DNA from: Paraspadella gotoi
Taxonomy: Eukaryota; Chaetognatha
Reading direction: 5' to 3'
DNA length: 64,000 bases
Assembly: GCA_051294375.1 (NCBI GenBank)
Contig: CM119267.1
Span: forward strand, 15,478,105 to 15,542,104
The notes below the pieces were generated by a model that was given only the letters and a program-made list of their open reading frames with translations, was not told where the DNA came from and ran no database searches. This document shows positions 12,033 through 23,865 of this stretch, piece by piece; positions within the stretch are counted from its first letter, which is position 1, and every line of letters begins with the position of its first letter. A program made the position numbers and the translations under genes.

Positions 12033-12941
12033 TCAGGCCGAGGATTCGACGCTTGACGCGGCAGCGGCGGCGGGAAGATTGTCGTTAGCGATAAGTTTCT
12101 CGATGAGCTCCGACAACGGCGCAAACTCTTTTTTATCTACGAGGCTAAATTCGCGAACAAAGTAGACAAAATGCTTAAAGCTCGTGTTCAGATGCGCCTC
12201 CTCTTGTAAGTAGACCACTTCTTTGAAGTGCTCATGATAGATGTGAGCGTAGACGCGGAAGAGTCGCTTTAAAATAGTTTTGGCGATGTCGCGAAAGTTT
12301 TTAGGAAAGGGAACGCCGATCTTGGAAGGGAAGACGGCCTCGTCGTCAATCTGGTCCTGGGCCCAAGTCATGAGGTAGTCCATGTAGCGAGGGGCGCTAC
12401 ATTTCATCGGTTTCTTCACAGAAGTCCCGTCCGCCCAGAGATACTCGAACTTAGGTCCGGCGCACATTACGGGACAACGCTTGTCCGTGCAAAACTCTGT
12501 GATTGTACCGTAGAGCATGTTGATCTGGAGCGGCCAATTGGAAAATAACGTGCAATATCAATATCGCTTCTACTATACTGGCGTAACCGAGTTTTTCAAG
12601 TAACGAGTTTTAATACCTGCTCGAAAAAATCTACTGTGTTGACAGCGATCCATTCGTTGAGGTCTTCGCCAGGAGGAAGAACGACGGCCTGTCGCAAATC
12701 TCCGCTACCTACAACATTAATCAGGCAAGAAAGATTTGAATGAATTATCTCCGAAATTTTTCCCCCATCGCCCCCCCCCCCCGGGTTTCCAGAGACTATG
12801 CTTATTATACGTATAACTTATTGTTCACGCACCCAAAGTCACTGTCGAATATTTAATGAGCTCTTCTTGCGAAGTGGAATCGGAACTGTGCTTTTTCGGT
12901 TTGAAAGTTTTGTTTGAACGATTTCCGAAAAAAAAACTCAT
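12033..12941 (-). CDS. MOB1: MOB kinase activator 1 (Hippo pathway)
   Basis: MOB1 binds and activates LATS/NDR kinases in Hippo signalling and mitotic exit. Exons 12833-12941, 12617-12708 and 12033-12524 give 230 residues. Long stretches match animal MOB1: FKPKKHSSDSTSQEELIKYS at the start, then GEDLNEWIAVNTVDFF, INMLYGTITEFCT, PFPKNF, TILKRLFRVYAHIYHEHF and LQEEAHLNTSFKHFVYFVRE. The zinc ligands are in place (CPVMC region and HIYHEHF). The second of two adjacent ATGs (12941, MSFFFGNRS) matches the family start better than 12944. The tail after LIEKL is about 15 residues longer than in human and Ala/Ser-rich. Intron 1 contains a run of about 14 C (near 12770-12782). Confidence 0.97.
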
Positions 12942-13109
12942 CATGGGAGAGATGGTGAGCGGTGCATGAGGAACTTTTTTTTTAAAATACGTTTACAACG
13001 ACACCTTCCTTTCGGTACAATCTTAAAATTAAAGAAAAATAATAAGAGAGGATTGACATGAAATTCATATAAAAATTACGACTAGAAAAAGAATTAAAGA
13101 GGAAAAATA

Positions 13110-13745
13110 TCATTCGTGCCCAAGCTTTCGTCCCGCTCCCCACTTTTGTTCGTCAGAGCTCAAAGTAGGCTCGGGCTCCGGCAGAGTCTCAGGGTCCCGC
13201 CTGCGGGGAACTCTTGTTCCGGCATCCCCGACTCCCCTGCCTTCGTTTATTCTCGCTCCGTCCATATTCCCCCGCGTGAGATCCGCCATGGAAGGGACGC
13301 CATGACGAGAGAATTTGACGACCAAGAAGAGGACGAGGGCGAGGAGGAGGCCGTGGAGGCCGAAAAGCAGGACTGCCAGGCAAGTGGCGACGAGGGCGAT
13401 GGGCTCGGCCGAGTAGGGCCCAAGATCGACGCGCGGGATGCCAGCGTCTAAAAGCTTTTGGTTGAGCAAGTGGAAAACGGTCACGGAATTTCCCTCGCTG
13501 GCCGGGCCGCCCATAGCGCCTCGACCAGCGGCGGCGGCGCCGTCGTCCGGCGTAGGGGAGCCGAAGGAAAATCGCCAACCGGAGCCATCGTTGGAATCGT
13601 CTCCCGATGCGGAGCTGGCTGGGGCGCCCGAAGAGCTTCCCTCACTTGGGGAGTTGCGACTCGAACCGTCGTTTCTTCGATTCGATACTGACGCGCGGGG
13701 ATCGTCGTCTGCAACGATTTCCCCGTTGGAAAGTATTTTGACCAT
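13110..13745 (-). CDS. FAM241B: FAM241B-like small membrane protein
   Basis: A single exon encodes 211 residues. The start MVKILSNGEIVADDDPR matches the FAM241B/C10orf35 signature. The C-terminal half also matches, with NQKLLDAGIPRVDLGPYSAE followed by a hydrophobic hairpin (IALVATCLAVLLFGLHGLLL then ALVLFLVVKF). The linker between them is longer than in vertebrates and rich in Ser, Gly and Asp. A hydrophilic tail of about 60 residues follows the membrane segment and is not part of the family core. ATG 13745 is preferred to an in-frame ATG six codons upstream, because conservation begins at MVKIL. The molecular function is not known. Family members are linked to lysosome or ER membranes. Confidence 0.85.
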   Translation of the reverse strand: MVKILSNGEIVADDDPRASVSNRRNDGSSRNSPSEGSSSGAPASSASGDDSNDGSGWRFSFGSPTPDDGAAAAGRGAMGGPASEGNSVTVFHLLNQKLLDAGIPRVDLGPYSAEPIALVATCLAVLLFGLHGLLLALVLFLVVKFSRHGVPSMADLTRGNMDGARINEGRGVGDAGTRVPRRRDPETLPEPEPTLSSDEQKWGAGRKLGHE

Positions 13746-14181
13746 GACGACGGAAAGGGACAAAAAAGTCTCTAAGAAGAAAAATGTAAAAGGAACTGAA
13801 AGAACGCATCACAAATAGACCTAAAATTCTGAGTTTGTCCAGATTAAAAATTGGATGAGGAAATGCTTAATAATAAGATTAAGATTATTTAAACTTTACA
13901 ATGCCAGTAGAATAATAAATACTTTCTCTAAATTATAAAAGATTAAGCGCAAAAATAAGAGTGCGAAAATAATAAAATCCAATAGTAGTTTAGTAAGTTG
14001 ATAAAAATAAAATCATTTCAACCAACTGTAACTGACAGACATTTACCTAAGCTATGTAAAATGATCGAAAAATGATCGAAACGACGTAGTGGAAAGTCTA
14101 TGTAAAGATAGGATAAAATCCGATTGTTCGATTCCTTCGAGAAAAAAAACTAAGTCGCCACCCACAAGGGAGCCCCCCGCT
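13746..14181. other. AT-rich intergenic spacer
   Basis: These 436 bases upstream of FAM241B and downstream of the hexokinase show no coding signal. AT-rich throughout. Confidence 0.5.
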
Positions 14182-16030
14182 TTAATCTCCTTTCACCCTG
14201 CGGGCCATGGCGGCGACGAGCCCGGCTCCTTTGCCGCTCCCATCCTCGGACAAGACTAACTTCGTTTGACAGTCGCCGCCGCTCATCAGATCTTCAATTT
14301 TTTTCGTAATGAGATCGTGGAATTGCGAATGAAACTTGTACAGCGAACCGTCCATAGCGATAGTGACCTGGGGGCGGTTGACCCGACGAAGGATGGCCAC
14401 GAGCGCCGCGGAGCACAAATGCGCCGAGCGTGTCGAGACCGCCTGAGAAAAGCGTTGAGGGGTACAGAGATTTTTTTGGCTGTAATGTTTCGTCATCAAG
14501 GTTTTTTTTTACCTGACAAACCCGCTGGACGATCTCGCACTCATAGACTGAGACGTTCTCAATGCCACATTCGCCAAGTATCTGTCGCACCGCGAGATAG
14601 CCGGGCATGCTTTTCATCTCGGTTAAATATTTGGTGTGGAAAGATCGACGATTGTTGACATCGAGAAAATCCACTCCATCACTGTCCAATTTGTTTGAGG
14701 GTACTTGAGACGTGAGGGAGCTGGAGGAGCACGAGCGACTTATCGCGGGGGAGACTGTGACGAAATCATCGTATAAGAATATGCTATGAATAATAAAGGC
14801 CGGGCGCCGAAAGTCTTACCCGACTGAACAAAATACGGCCCTGCCGAGATAGAAGCTTGAGTGTTTTTGAACAAGATTCCCAAAGAATGAAGTTTGATAA
14901 GGGCCAATCGTGTGATTTCTCCCAAGTAGTGACCGGCAATGAGTTTTTCGAATGTGTTTGTTCGAGGTTTCGTCGAACGGCTGAAAGAACAACCCCCATC
15001 AATTTATTTGGCCAAAGGACAAAGCAACAATTTTTGAAGCATTTGTTTTATACCACTGATAGCTAATTATTAGATAACCTGACGCAAAACAATTTTATGG
15101 CATGTATGATTATATTGCCATGATCAATTAATCACCCTACATGGATCCTCGTAATGCTCACCAATCATTCTCCTTATCAAAGTCAGTCAGTAGGAAGTCG
15201 AGGCAGCCATTGTCTCCCAAGGTTCCCCACTGTACGTCCACGACCATCTCTTCCGCATTCTGGGTATACGCTTGCTTACAGGCCCCGATTAACCCCGCCT
15301 TTTCAACGTAGCAGGCGTTGGTCGACGTGCCGAACACTAAGCCGATGCGGCATTCCGGATGTTGGTGCGCGCAAGCAATCATCGTACCGGTTGAGTCGTC
15401 GACGATGGCAACACAATGTACACCGGCAATCCCGGGGTTCTCCTTGGCGATACGAGCGAGCGCCTCGTGAAACAGGCGTCCTACGTCCTCTCCTTCTACG
15501 CCGTCGCAAGAGAACCCTTTGGTCCAGGTCAACAACCGACCGTGGTTCAAGCTATCCTTCTCCACGGGAAAAGAGAAGGTAAAGCAAAGGGGGAGCTTCT
15601 TCCCCAACAGGCTTTCCTTTTCCATGAAATTTGCCAAGCATTTGACGATAAAATCGAATAGCTTAGCTCCGGGACCCGACTTCAGCGGCGGCGCTACCAC
15701 AAAGATGCGCGAACGAACCTGGACTTCCTCCGACTCATAGTCGGGGGAAGGGATGTGAACCCAGAAAATGCGGAAGTTGCTGCGACCAAAGTCGATAGCA
15801 AGGAAGTCTCCGTGCTCCGATCCGTCCGGGACGCCGGGCACGAAAGTCGAAAACATCTTGACCTCGGCGAGGGCGTGGGTGGAGGGGTCGAGGCCCTTAG
15901 CCATCTCCGCGGACAAGAGATCGGTGACTCTGCAAAGAGCAGCATCGTCCAGAGTAAAGGAGGCCACGACCTCGTCTACAAGTTCTTCCTCCGTCGAGTT
16001 TCGGGGAATCTTGGATGGCGTCGACTCCAT
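14182..16030 (-). CDS. HK: Divergent single-domain hexokinase with altered active-site residues
   Basis: Four exons (15162-16030, 14820-14980, 14513-14754, 14182-14442) give 510 residues, about 50 more than a usual 460-residue unit. Fold motifs are readable: FTFSFPVEKDSL, TWTKGFSCDGVEGEDV, FGTSTNACYVEKAGL, WGTLGDNGCLDFLLTDFDKE, TFEKLIAGHYLGEITRLALI and, near the end, MDGSLYKFHSQFHDLI and LSEDGSGKGAGLVAAMARRV. Several key sites differ from the consensus. Phosphate-1 LDLGGTNFR reads IDFGRSNFR. The VVNDT pair (glucose-binding Asn plus catalytic Asp) reads IVDDS. MEWG (glucose-binding Glu) reads VQWG. GTGTNA reads GTSTNA. The catalytic Asp, the TK pair and the later FEK Glu are kept. A Ser/Asp-rich insert of about 30 residues follows the YFVQS block at the exon 2/3 junction. 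Either altered substrate use or a regulatory, weakly active protein is possible. Confidence 0.9.
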
Positions 16031-16301
16031 CGTTAGTAGTATAATCAGTTTCACAATTAAAGAACGAGATTCACCACTGGTCAAATTGATTGTTTAATTC
16101 ATTGGAAATATGCATGACTGAAATCCGAATCGTTTCTAAACGAAATCTTAAAACATGAACATGAAAAGAATTCGACAAAAATATCGACAAAAAGAAAATC
16201 GAGGCTTGGGTAAGTAAGAAAAATCATCGTGACGCGTATCACAGGAAGAAATATTTCGATCGTATTGGAAATTCTGGAGTTTCAACGTTCGTGAAAACGT
16301 T

Positions 16302-16876
16302 TCACCACTCAAAATTAGCCACCCTTACGTTGGCCTGGTTCTCAACTGTTTGAACTATTTTCCTCAGCAGCTGCTGCTTGAGCATGGCGTCTCCGGCGAC
16401 CAGCGCCACCAACATAGTGGCGTCCTCCGCTTTTAAATTCACCACCAATTCCCTTACGCCTGCGGCCAGGGCCTTTTGCTGCTCCGGAGGCATTCTTTCT
16501 ATTACCTGATCGAGGAAGAAATCGTCCGGGAATAAAAATGAGACAATAGGAAGAGTCAAAATAGGGATATTGACCTGAGAAAGAGGAAGAAATTTGTCTC
16601 GGGCGAGATAAGCGGCGACACAACCGCCAACGCTTCCGCCAAAGGCCAGACCGACCGGTCCGCCAACGACCCCGCCAATAACGGTACAGACGCCGGCGAT
16701 GGCGCCGCCCTTGAGCGACTCTTTTACAGATACCTCAAAAATGAAAAAAAAAAAATTGCTCTCACCTCTACTACGTAAGTGACCAGAACCGACAAACTAC
16801 CTACCTGAAGGTTTTCGTCGGAGACCAAAAGGGTACAAAGTTCGACGAGTCTCTGTTCAGTCGTACCCAACGACAT
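16302..16876 (-). CDS. C19orf12: C19orf12-like membrane protein
   Basis: Human C19orf12 is a small mitochondria/ER membrane protein mutated in a form of neurodegeneration with brain iron accumulation. Three exons (16805-16876, 16575-16733, 16302-16505) give 144 residues, against 141-152 in human. The Gly-rich hydrophobic hairpin is clear (GGAIAGVCTVIGGVVGGPVG then LAFGGSVGGCVAAYL). It is followed by the conserved PLSQVIERMPPEQQKALAAG and an amphipathic tail (LKAEDATMLVALVAGDAMLK and QQLLRKIVQTV). The donor of intron 2 is GTCAAT, a weak site. A TATAAAAG box lies about 22 bases upstream of the ATG (about 16890-16905). It could be a promoter element giving a very short leader. Confidence 0.9.
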
Positions 16877-17615
16877 TTCGATTTCGGGCGCTTTTATATT
16901 AAGGAAATGTTTAATCGGTAAACCTTCAATGACTTTTCATCTATAAAAGAAAATTATGTTCAAGAGGTAGGAACTTTTTTGATCACATTCTATTCCATGA
17001 AATTCATGTAAAACATTGAATTAAGTTTACAGAAAACCATATATCGATAAAAACCGTTACAAAAGAATATTTTAGTGCTTTGACTAGAGATCACAGCTCT
17101 GTGGTTTCAGGGGTGGATTCCATAAACAGGAAATAGAACAAATTTCCCAATTCAAAATTAAAACTACAGCGAAATAATCGCAGAATTCCCCAAAAATGAA
17201 AAAAAAAAAAAAACACAAAACACAAAATCATGTTGCTACAAGTATCCGAAAAGTGCAATTACTAAGGGCTGATAAATATTTGGCATACTAAATTAACTGC
17301 CCCTCATGTAACTTCCATAAATATGGAATAATACAGGCTAATAGGACTTTAAAATGTAAATAAAAGAAAATGTATGCCAAATGTAAACCAAATTCTAACC
17401 GAACTTAAGAACAATCGGTTAAATCATAAAACGAAAGGTGCCGTTGAATTTTTTTAAAACAATCCGATAATAAATGTATTTCTAAAATAAAAAAAGATAG
17501 CAATGGCGATTACTCCGATGCAGCCCAAATGGTTCTTTAAATCTTTACGATTTAATCAAAGCCGTAAGAACAAATAACTAATTATGCTTGATAATGGTCA
17601 GGGGAGCAAACGTGG
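16877..17615. other. AT-rich intergenic spacer
   Basis: These 739 bases hold no supported gene. The UAP1 3' end lies on the right. The C19orf12 promoter region lies on the left. Confidence 0.55.
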
Positions 17616-20600
17616 TCAGCGCAAAGTGGTTCCGTTCAAGTGTCGTGACGCGTCTCCATCTCCACCGGGCGAGACGTCGAGAAGGATTGGAAACCTGAAG
17701 TTACGTCTACAGACAAGAGATTCAAGGCCTTCGCCCGCGTATGATAAGAGCGGGGATATCTCGCAAACGCCAGTATCATCTGAGAAGAAGAAAGAGAATG
17801 GAAAAGTCAGGTGGTTTGTGTGCGTATGTTGCTTTTTTTGGCAGGAAAGACGGAACTATAAATTATCTTACTAGCTTCCAAAAGAGGCCGTTTTCATGAA
17901 CTGACTGATAGGAGTACCTGGCTGAAAATTTATCTTCATTAATGATTATCCCTTGGACAAAAATAATTCTGTAATCATTTGTAACAAAGCTAACAAGGTT
18001 TCTCACGGCGGTCCCTAAATCTTTACCTTCGTAGTCGAAAACGGCTCCAGACGCCTTCAGGTAGGAGCGATGAAGACGCATCAAAGACTCTCGAGCCTGA
18101 GTCGGTGAATCCGTCAGTGCCCCTGAGAAAAAATAAATTATTTTAATTATACTAGTATAGATAATATAATCTATACATGTATACACATATGTGTAATTGT
18201 GTATTACATATACATGTACAATGTACATTTAGCACTTATTTTTTTGCATTTCTGAATACATTGTAGAAAATATCAGAAAAACGTAATAACGATCGACATT
18301 CAATCACACAATGAGCGTTCTCACCTTCGGCGTTTTTCAAAGGCGCAAACTCAGTTTCCCTGTCCACTTCCCAGACGGCAAAGTTTCGGGAAAAGGCGAA
18401 CACATCGAACACGAACTTCTCCAATTTGATTCCGTTTGGTTTTTGCGGAACGATCTTTTCACCGGCTGCCGTTAAAATAATAATATAATATAAAATAATA
18501 ATAAAAATCTTAGAAGTATAGTGATCTCGCCAGACGTTACTTACTATCAAAGAAAATTAATAAAAAAATCTAGAAAAAAATGAACGATTGATATAATAGT
18601 AATTGATTGATGTAATAATAATTGATTGATGTAATAGTAATTGATTGACACGACGATAACCAAATATTAATGCGATTTTTTAAAAAAAAATTTTACATTT
18701 TTTATTTATAAATAAATATTAAAAAAATAATTACTAATTTTAAAGAATTTTGGTCCATTGAAATTTTTTTCAGAAATGTATGAAGTTTCATTTGTGAAGG
18801 TTCCCAAATCAAACTTCTGACCCACCTCATTGACAAAGTTTGGCTCTATTATTATCGTATTAATATTTGGTTATCATCAAATTTCAATGGACCAAAATTC
18901 TTTAAAATGGCTAAAAGCATTAGTAATTATTTTTTTAATATTTATTTATAAATAAAAAATGTAAAAATGTTTTTAAAAAAATGTTTATTTTTAAAAACAG
19001 ATTAAGATAGCTTATGAAAAGTTGTCTATACAAAGTATAATTCTTTTTTTAATATTTTCATGATAAATGGGTCAAAATTTGGAAAAACCTAAAAAAACAT
19101 CATCCGATAATTTTAGCAGTTTTTATTAATTTTCAGTAATAAAAACTCAAAATTTTAAAAAGTTGTAATTACACTTTTTGAGCTCTATCAGAATCAATTA
19201 AAAAAATTTAAAATATCCAAAAATTTTTTTTGATAATATATAAAAATATAATAATTTTAATTAACAAATTATTTATGATTTGGAACATTTTTGTAAAAAA
19301 ATATTTTAATACAACCAATAATGGATTTGTTTAATGCTATTCCTAAAAAAATTTAAATTTGGTCGGATACCGTTAATAATAACCAAATATTGATACAATA
19401 ATAATCTTTTATTGATACCATGATAATCATTCATTGATACAATGATAATTATTCATTGATGAGATGATAGTCATTCAGCGTAAATAAAACAAATGTATGA
19501 AAGAAAAAGAAAGAAAAAAAGAGAGAAAGAAGCTGGATAACCGCTGCAGAGCTGAAGTCGTTTTTAAAAGAATCAGAAGAGGAAGAGACGGAAAAAAAGC
19601 TAGAGAGCGACATATATTTAAAATTGCTTGTAATTCATAGTAGTTTTATATATATAAATTGTTTTATAAATAAAACAACAAAAGCGTGTAGCAATATGAA
19701 ACATTGAATCTAAAAAATCTTGCTGATTAGAAGCTATATCTAACTTTTTAGCTTCCTATGGTTACCCACTTTTACAATTTCCAATGATAAAAAAGCGGGA
19801 CGACGAGGATGACAACGACGGTTACAAAGAAACATAAGCGAACCAACATCACGCCAAGACGGGCCTTAGGCCGTCCGGCGAGATAAAAAGAAAGAAAAAT
19901 TGAGGATACCTTCATCGACGAAAGGTATTTTCTTCTTGGCGACGTGGTAATGGAGGAGATGTTCGTTTTCGCGGACGACTCGTTCGAGAAAGTCCAGGGT
20001 AAAGAAGTGGTTGGCGATGTTGGCCGCGTTAAAGGCGAGGCGACCGTCGGCGTTGCGCTGATCTCGCGACGTCGCCGAGATTTCAGAATATTCCACAACC
20101 TTCAATCGGGAAGTTTTAATTAATAAACCAAGCAAAAAAATTGTCTGACCTACGAAATGCATTCCGAGATCCGACCTGGAATCTCTCGCCGATTTTACAG
20201 ACAAGCCCGACGGGTTCCTCGGGTCTCTTCTTCTCGACGACTTTGACACCGCAATCAGTTCCACGTTCGAGACAAAAGCCAAGGAAAGTTGGATCTGCCA
20301 GCTTGACCAGAATATTGTCCACGCAGTAGACATGAATGTAGGCGACACCTCGACGAGCCATGTCCGACAAAATGCCACTACGATCCAAAGCTTAAAGAAG
20401 ACAAAAGAAAACGTTGGTGAAATCATCTCTTTTTATTGGTCATGCTCGAGACTCGCCTTTGTACAATCCCCCGTTTCCGTCCGGCGCTCGAGCGATCCTG
20501 TGTTTCTCTGCCAAGATTATTTTGCCGGCGAAGTCAAGGCAAGGAAGCGTGGATTGTTCGAAGACGAGGACATTGCTTCTGTCGAGTCCGAAGTAACGTC

Positions 20601-22096
20601 GCTCCTCAAAAAAGCGTTCTGTTTGTTCCTTGGTCGCCTCCGACGTCATGATGTACCAGGGAACTACGACGTTGTGACCGTCTCCGCATCGTTGGGCGAC
20701 CATCTGTTGAAGGCGAAGGAGGCGCTCCGCTTGAAGTTGGTATAACGTTTTTTTCGAAGGTAACCCGACGTCGTACATGCCCTTCGGGTAGTTAACGCCT
20801 AATAAATGAAAAAGCGTATTTTTATTTTATCTTTATTTACACAAACGAAAATTCTTACTTTGATCTTACCTAATCTGGTACCTTGACCTCCGGCCAGCAG
20901 CAGCACAGCAACTTTTCCACCAGAAATGGCTTTAAGACCAACTTCCTCTAACGCTTTCAACCGCTTCGCGTTGGATTTCAACGAACTACCAAAGCAATCG
21001 TCAGGGATGGGTGACATCGGCTCGGTGGAAACGCTTAAGTCCCCTGGGGCTGCGAAAAAATGTCAAATTGAACAATAGGGTAGTGCGGGATAATTCGGGA
21101 TAATTCGGAACACTTTGGGAAATAATCAAATTTTTCGCAAAGTAAATATATTTTGAAAAAAGATATATCCCCGATAGGGCCGATACTGATTAATGCACTC
21201 GTTTTTCTCTTGCGGCCCTTTAAAAATTTAAAAGTGTTATTTTTTTATTCATCATTTTAAACTTTATTAAAATTTTTATTTCCTTTTCAAAATATTTTCA
21301 TATTAATTTCATCTTAATTTTGTCTCAAACTAATATTTTAACCCCTATTTAGGAGTTAAATTCCATTCCAAACTTTTGTATATTTTTATAGCTTATTACT
21401 GTAATATGAATAGTATAATAATTTTTTCTACCTAATTATTTAACAAATGTTGCTTACTGTTATTACTACTTATCACTATCACGTTATAAAAAGCGTATGA
21501 GGTAACATAGAACACTTACTTTACAGATGTTCCATTTTACCCCAATTTAATCGTTGCTATGTAAAAAATAGTTATTGTATAGATTATTTCGAAAAAAATA
21601 ATTATCATATATTAATATTCCATAGTCAATTAGTCATTACGTCAAATGACTGACAAAGCTTGAAAAGACTCCTCAAAGACGAAAATTGACTAGCAGCTTT
21701 GAAATTGCTGTTGCAGATTTTGCGGCAGCCGCGGAATGCTGTAACTTTAATAATGTAAAGTCAAGTAGATGAAATAGAAATTAAAAAAACTTAGTAAACA
21801 ATTTTTTAAGTAATTTTATGCGTCAGTGTTACGAATTACTCTTGTTCCGAATTACCCCGCACTACCCTAAACACAATTGATTGATAAAATTCATATATGT
21901 AGTTAATAATTTATATACGTTGTACAGGATTCCCACCTTGAGATTTTCGAAAGTTTTCAGCGACTTGTCTAAATTCGATGGAAGATAAGTCGTTGTGCAG
22001 TTGAGACTTTTGCTTTTCCGACAATTCGTCCCAAAACTTGATCAAGTGCGACTGATTCGTTTCGGCCAAAACGCGATGTAATCCGTTGAGCTCCAT
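17616..22096 (-). CDS. UAP1: UDP-N-acetylhexosamine pyrophosphorylase
   Basis: UAP1 makes UDP-GlcNAc from GlcNAc-1-phosphate and UTP. Eight exons (21937-22096, 20870-21049, 20457-20798, 20176-20390, 19910-20099, 18325-18465, 18027-18122, 17616-17779) give 495 residues. Diagnostic blocks are [15 protein letters not shown] (nucleotide-binding loop), [117 protein letters not shown] and, in the last exon, [15 protein letters not shown]. The third intron must start with GC (AAAG/GCGAGT at 20457) to keep the conserved LYKALD. Introns 1 and 5 are inflated by repeats (see separate entries). A plus-strand frame over the last exon (17584-17874) is an antisense shadow. Confidence 0.97.
18466..19909. repeat. 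Composite AT-rich repeat cluster in UAP1 intron 5
   Basis: This 1.4-kb intron starts with a tandem array of about 19-bp ATTGATTGATGTAATAGTA units (about 18586-18648). It ends with a related array of ATTGATACAATGATAATCA units (about 19389-19475). Between them lies a large inverted repeat. The arm at about 18691-18767, containing TGGTCCATTGAAATTT, is mirrored at about 18880-18969. ATAACCAAATATT occurs at 18655, inverted at 18860, and again at 19380. The part near 19120-19220 is related in reverse orientation to 53640-53760. No coding capacity. Confidence 0.65.
21078..21867. mobile_element. 790-bp non-autonomous DNA transposon (TA target, Tc1/mariner-like) in UAP1 intron 1
   Basis: The left end reads GGGTAGTGCGGGATAATTCG and the right end is its inverse, TTACCCCGCACTACCC, extending inward through GTTCCGAATTA. 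Each end is flanked by TA (21076-21077 and 21868-21869), which fits a TA target-site duplication. The inside is AT-rich with no open frame, so this is a deletion derivative or MITE. The left end also contains a short internal duplication of GATAATTCGG. Confidence 0.85.
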
Positions 22097-22437
22097 GACT
22101 ACGGAATAAATGACTAGTGGAATCGCAGATTTTTCGATTTTTCTCAGTTATGATTCGGACGGAGGAATTATTTCATTCGTTTATTTTATGGTTAAGGAAC
22201 TTTTGACGTAGTATGTAGTTGTAAGTACCGCCGTTTTCGGGTTTTGACTCATCTGAGTCATAAACCTTCTGCATCAATTAAGAAACCAAAACCGGTTATT
22301 ATAGAATGCTTAAATCCCTCCCAGCACACAAGGCGCGAAAATAGCTGTGACTAATTGTAAAAAAAAAAAAAGGACGAGCAAATTAAAACCCTAGGCAGTA
22401 GGCAGTATGATTAAAATAGTAAATTGATCTCAAAGAT
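22097..22437. other. Intergenic spacer
   Basis: 341 bases between UAP1 and the thioesterase, with no supported feature. It should include the UAP1 promoter. Confidence 0.5.
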
Positions 22438-23394
22438 TTAAGGAGGCACGACGGAAGCGAGAAATGCCTTCAAGTCTCTTATCTCCTGCGAGGACGAGGA
22501 ATGGCCCATCCCTGAGTATTCGTGGTAATCAACCTTAAGGTTCATGGACTTCAAGAGCTCTCCAGTTTTTCGTCCCCACTCGATGTGGATCAAAGAATCC
22601 TCGGTACCGTGTCCCTGAAATATTGGGCTCGAACGACAACCCTTTAATATTCCTGTGGGGGTGGAGGATGCGGATTACAACGTACATTTCGATGAGTCAA
22701 ACTTAAACGACGGACGTCGATTACCAGGAAACTTAGCGTTCAGAGGCAGCCAACTGGAAAGGGCGACGACTCCGGCGAGAGGTTTCTCCGTGGTTAAAGC
22801 CGCGTAGAGCGCCGTGGCGCCCCCTTGCGAAAAACCGCCCACGACGATTCGTTCGGGAGCCACGCCGGCTTTGATCTCCGCGTCGACGAGCGATTTTAAA
22901 GCGTCGGAAGCTTTGACGATTCCGGCCTCGTCTTCCGGAGCGGATGGATCGAGTCCGCGAATGTCGAACCACGAATTCATCTGAAAAAAAAGGTGCAAAG
23001 TATTAAAATCAAGCTACTCTCTTTCAATATGTACGAATAATTCATTACTTGCATGCCAAAATTCAAAGTGACAGCCATCGTGGGAGCTGTGGGGCATATA
23101 ATTTTAACATGGTCCAATTTGAGGGCTTTAAACTCGTCGGCCCAACCGCTTCCATCATCACCTTAAATCAAAATTATCTAAAGGCATTAAAAAAAGTATT
23201 CTGGATAGAAAATAAATAATTTTTTTGAAGTCGGTATGTATTTGAGTATCACCTAATCCATGCAGGAATATTAATGTCGCGGAATGGGCTCCAGTGGCGC
23301 GTTGCACATAAGTTTTTCCCAATTGGATCGCGGACATGGTCTTTTCACCGTCAGTTGAGCGATTGGTAGCCTGATTACTCGTGGCACATCCCAT
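22438..23394 (-). CDS. LYPLA1: Acyl-protein thioesterase (LYPLA1/2 type)
   Basis: This alpha/beta hydrolase removes palmitate from cysteines of signalling proteins. Four exons (23253-23394, 23049-23161, 22725-22980, 22438-22652) give 241 residues. Visible are SATLIFLHGLGDDGSGWADE, IICPTAPTMAVTLN, SWFDIRGL and the nucleophile elbow GGFSQGGATALYAALT. The triad Asp (HGTEDSLIH, usually HGDxDPLVP) and His (SGMGHSSS) are present. The start at 23394 gives MGCATSN, with a cysteine near the N-terminus as in the self-palmitoylated APT1/2 (MCGN). The frame stays open to 23505 and would add 37 residues with a hydrophobic stretch. That is probably 5' leader, but a membrane-anchored isoform cannot be excluded. 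Confidence 0.93.
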
Positions 23395-23865
23395 AAACTG
23401 GTTGTATTTAAATGGTATATAGCTTAGAAGAATTACGATTCCAGCTACTAAAACACAAGCGTAAAATGTTTTTGACAAAGAAATTAAAATTATTGGCATC
23501 ACCAATCAAAACAAAAAATCGTCGAAAATTGGCCACGTGTGAAGATTTTTTTTTTTGTCCGTAAGAATGTCAAACTGTCAAAAGATCTACGAAACAAAGT
23601 TAAATAAGAACGACGGCGCGTCTCTTTACAATAAAAGGAACAGCGGGTCTCCCACATGCAAAATATTAATATTAATCAAACGATTAGGGATTAGCACATT
23701 TATAAATTTACGGGGCCACTTTTTTTAAAAGATAAATTCGGAATTAAATCGTTCGATCACAGTTTCGGTCGTCATTATCGAAAAACGGTAAAAACGTTAA
23801 TAGAACCGAGAACTCTGGGTAGTCGTTTAGGTTTCTTGCATGCCCAGGCGATTTAGCGCGTTATA
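23395..23865. other. Intergenic spacer
   Basis: 471 bases between the thioesterase start and the STAMBP stop. No gene or repeat recognised. Confidence 0.5.

Noticed and set aside
17584-17874. Plus-strand 96-codon frame
   Set aside because: It is antisense to the last UAP1 exon, which carries [13 protein letters not shown] on the minus strand.
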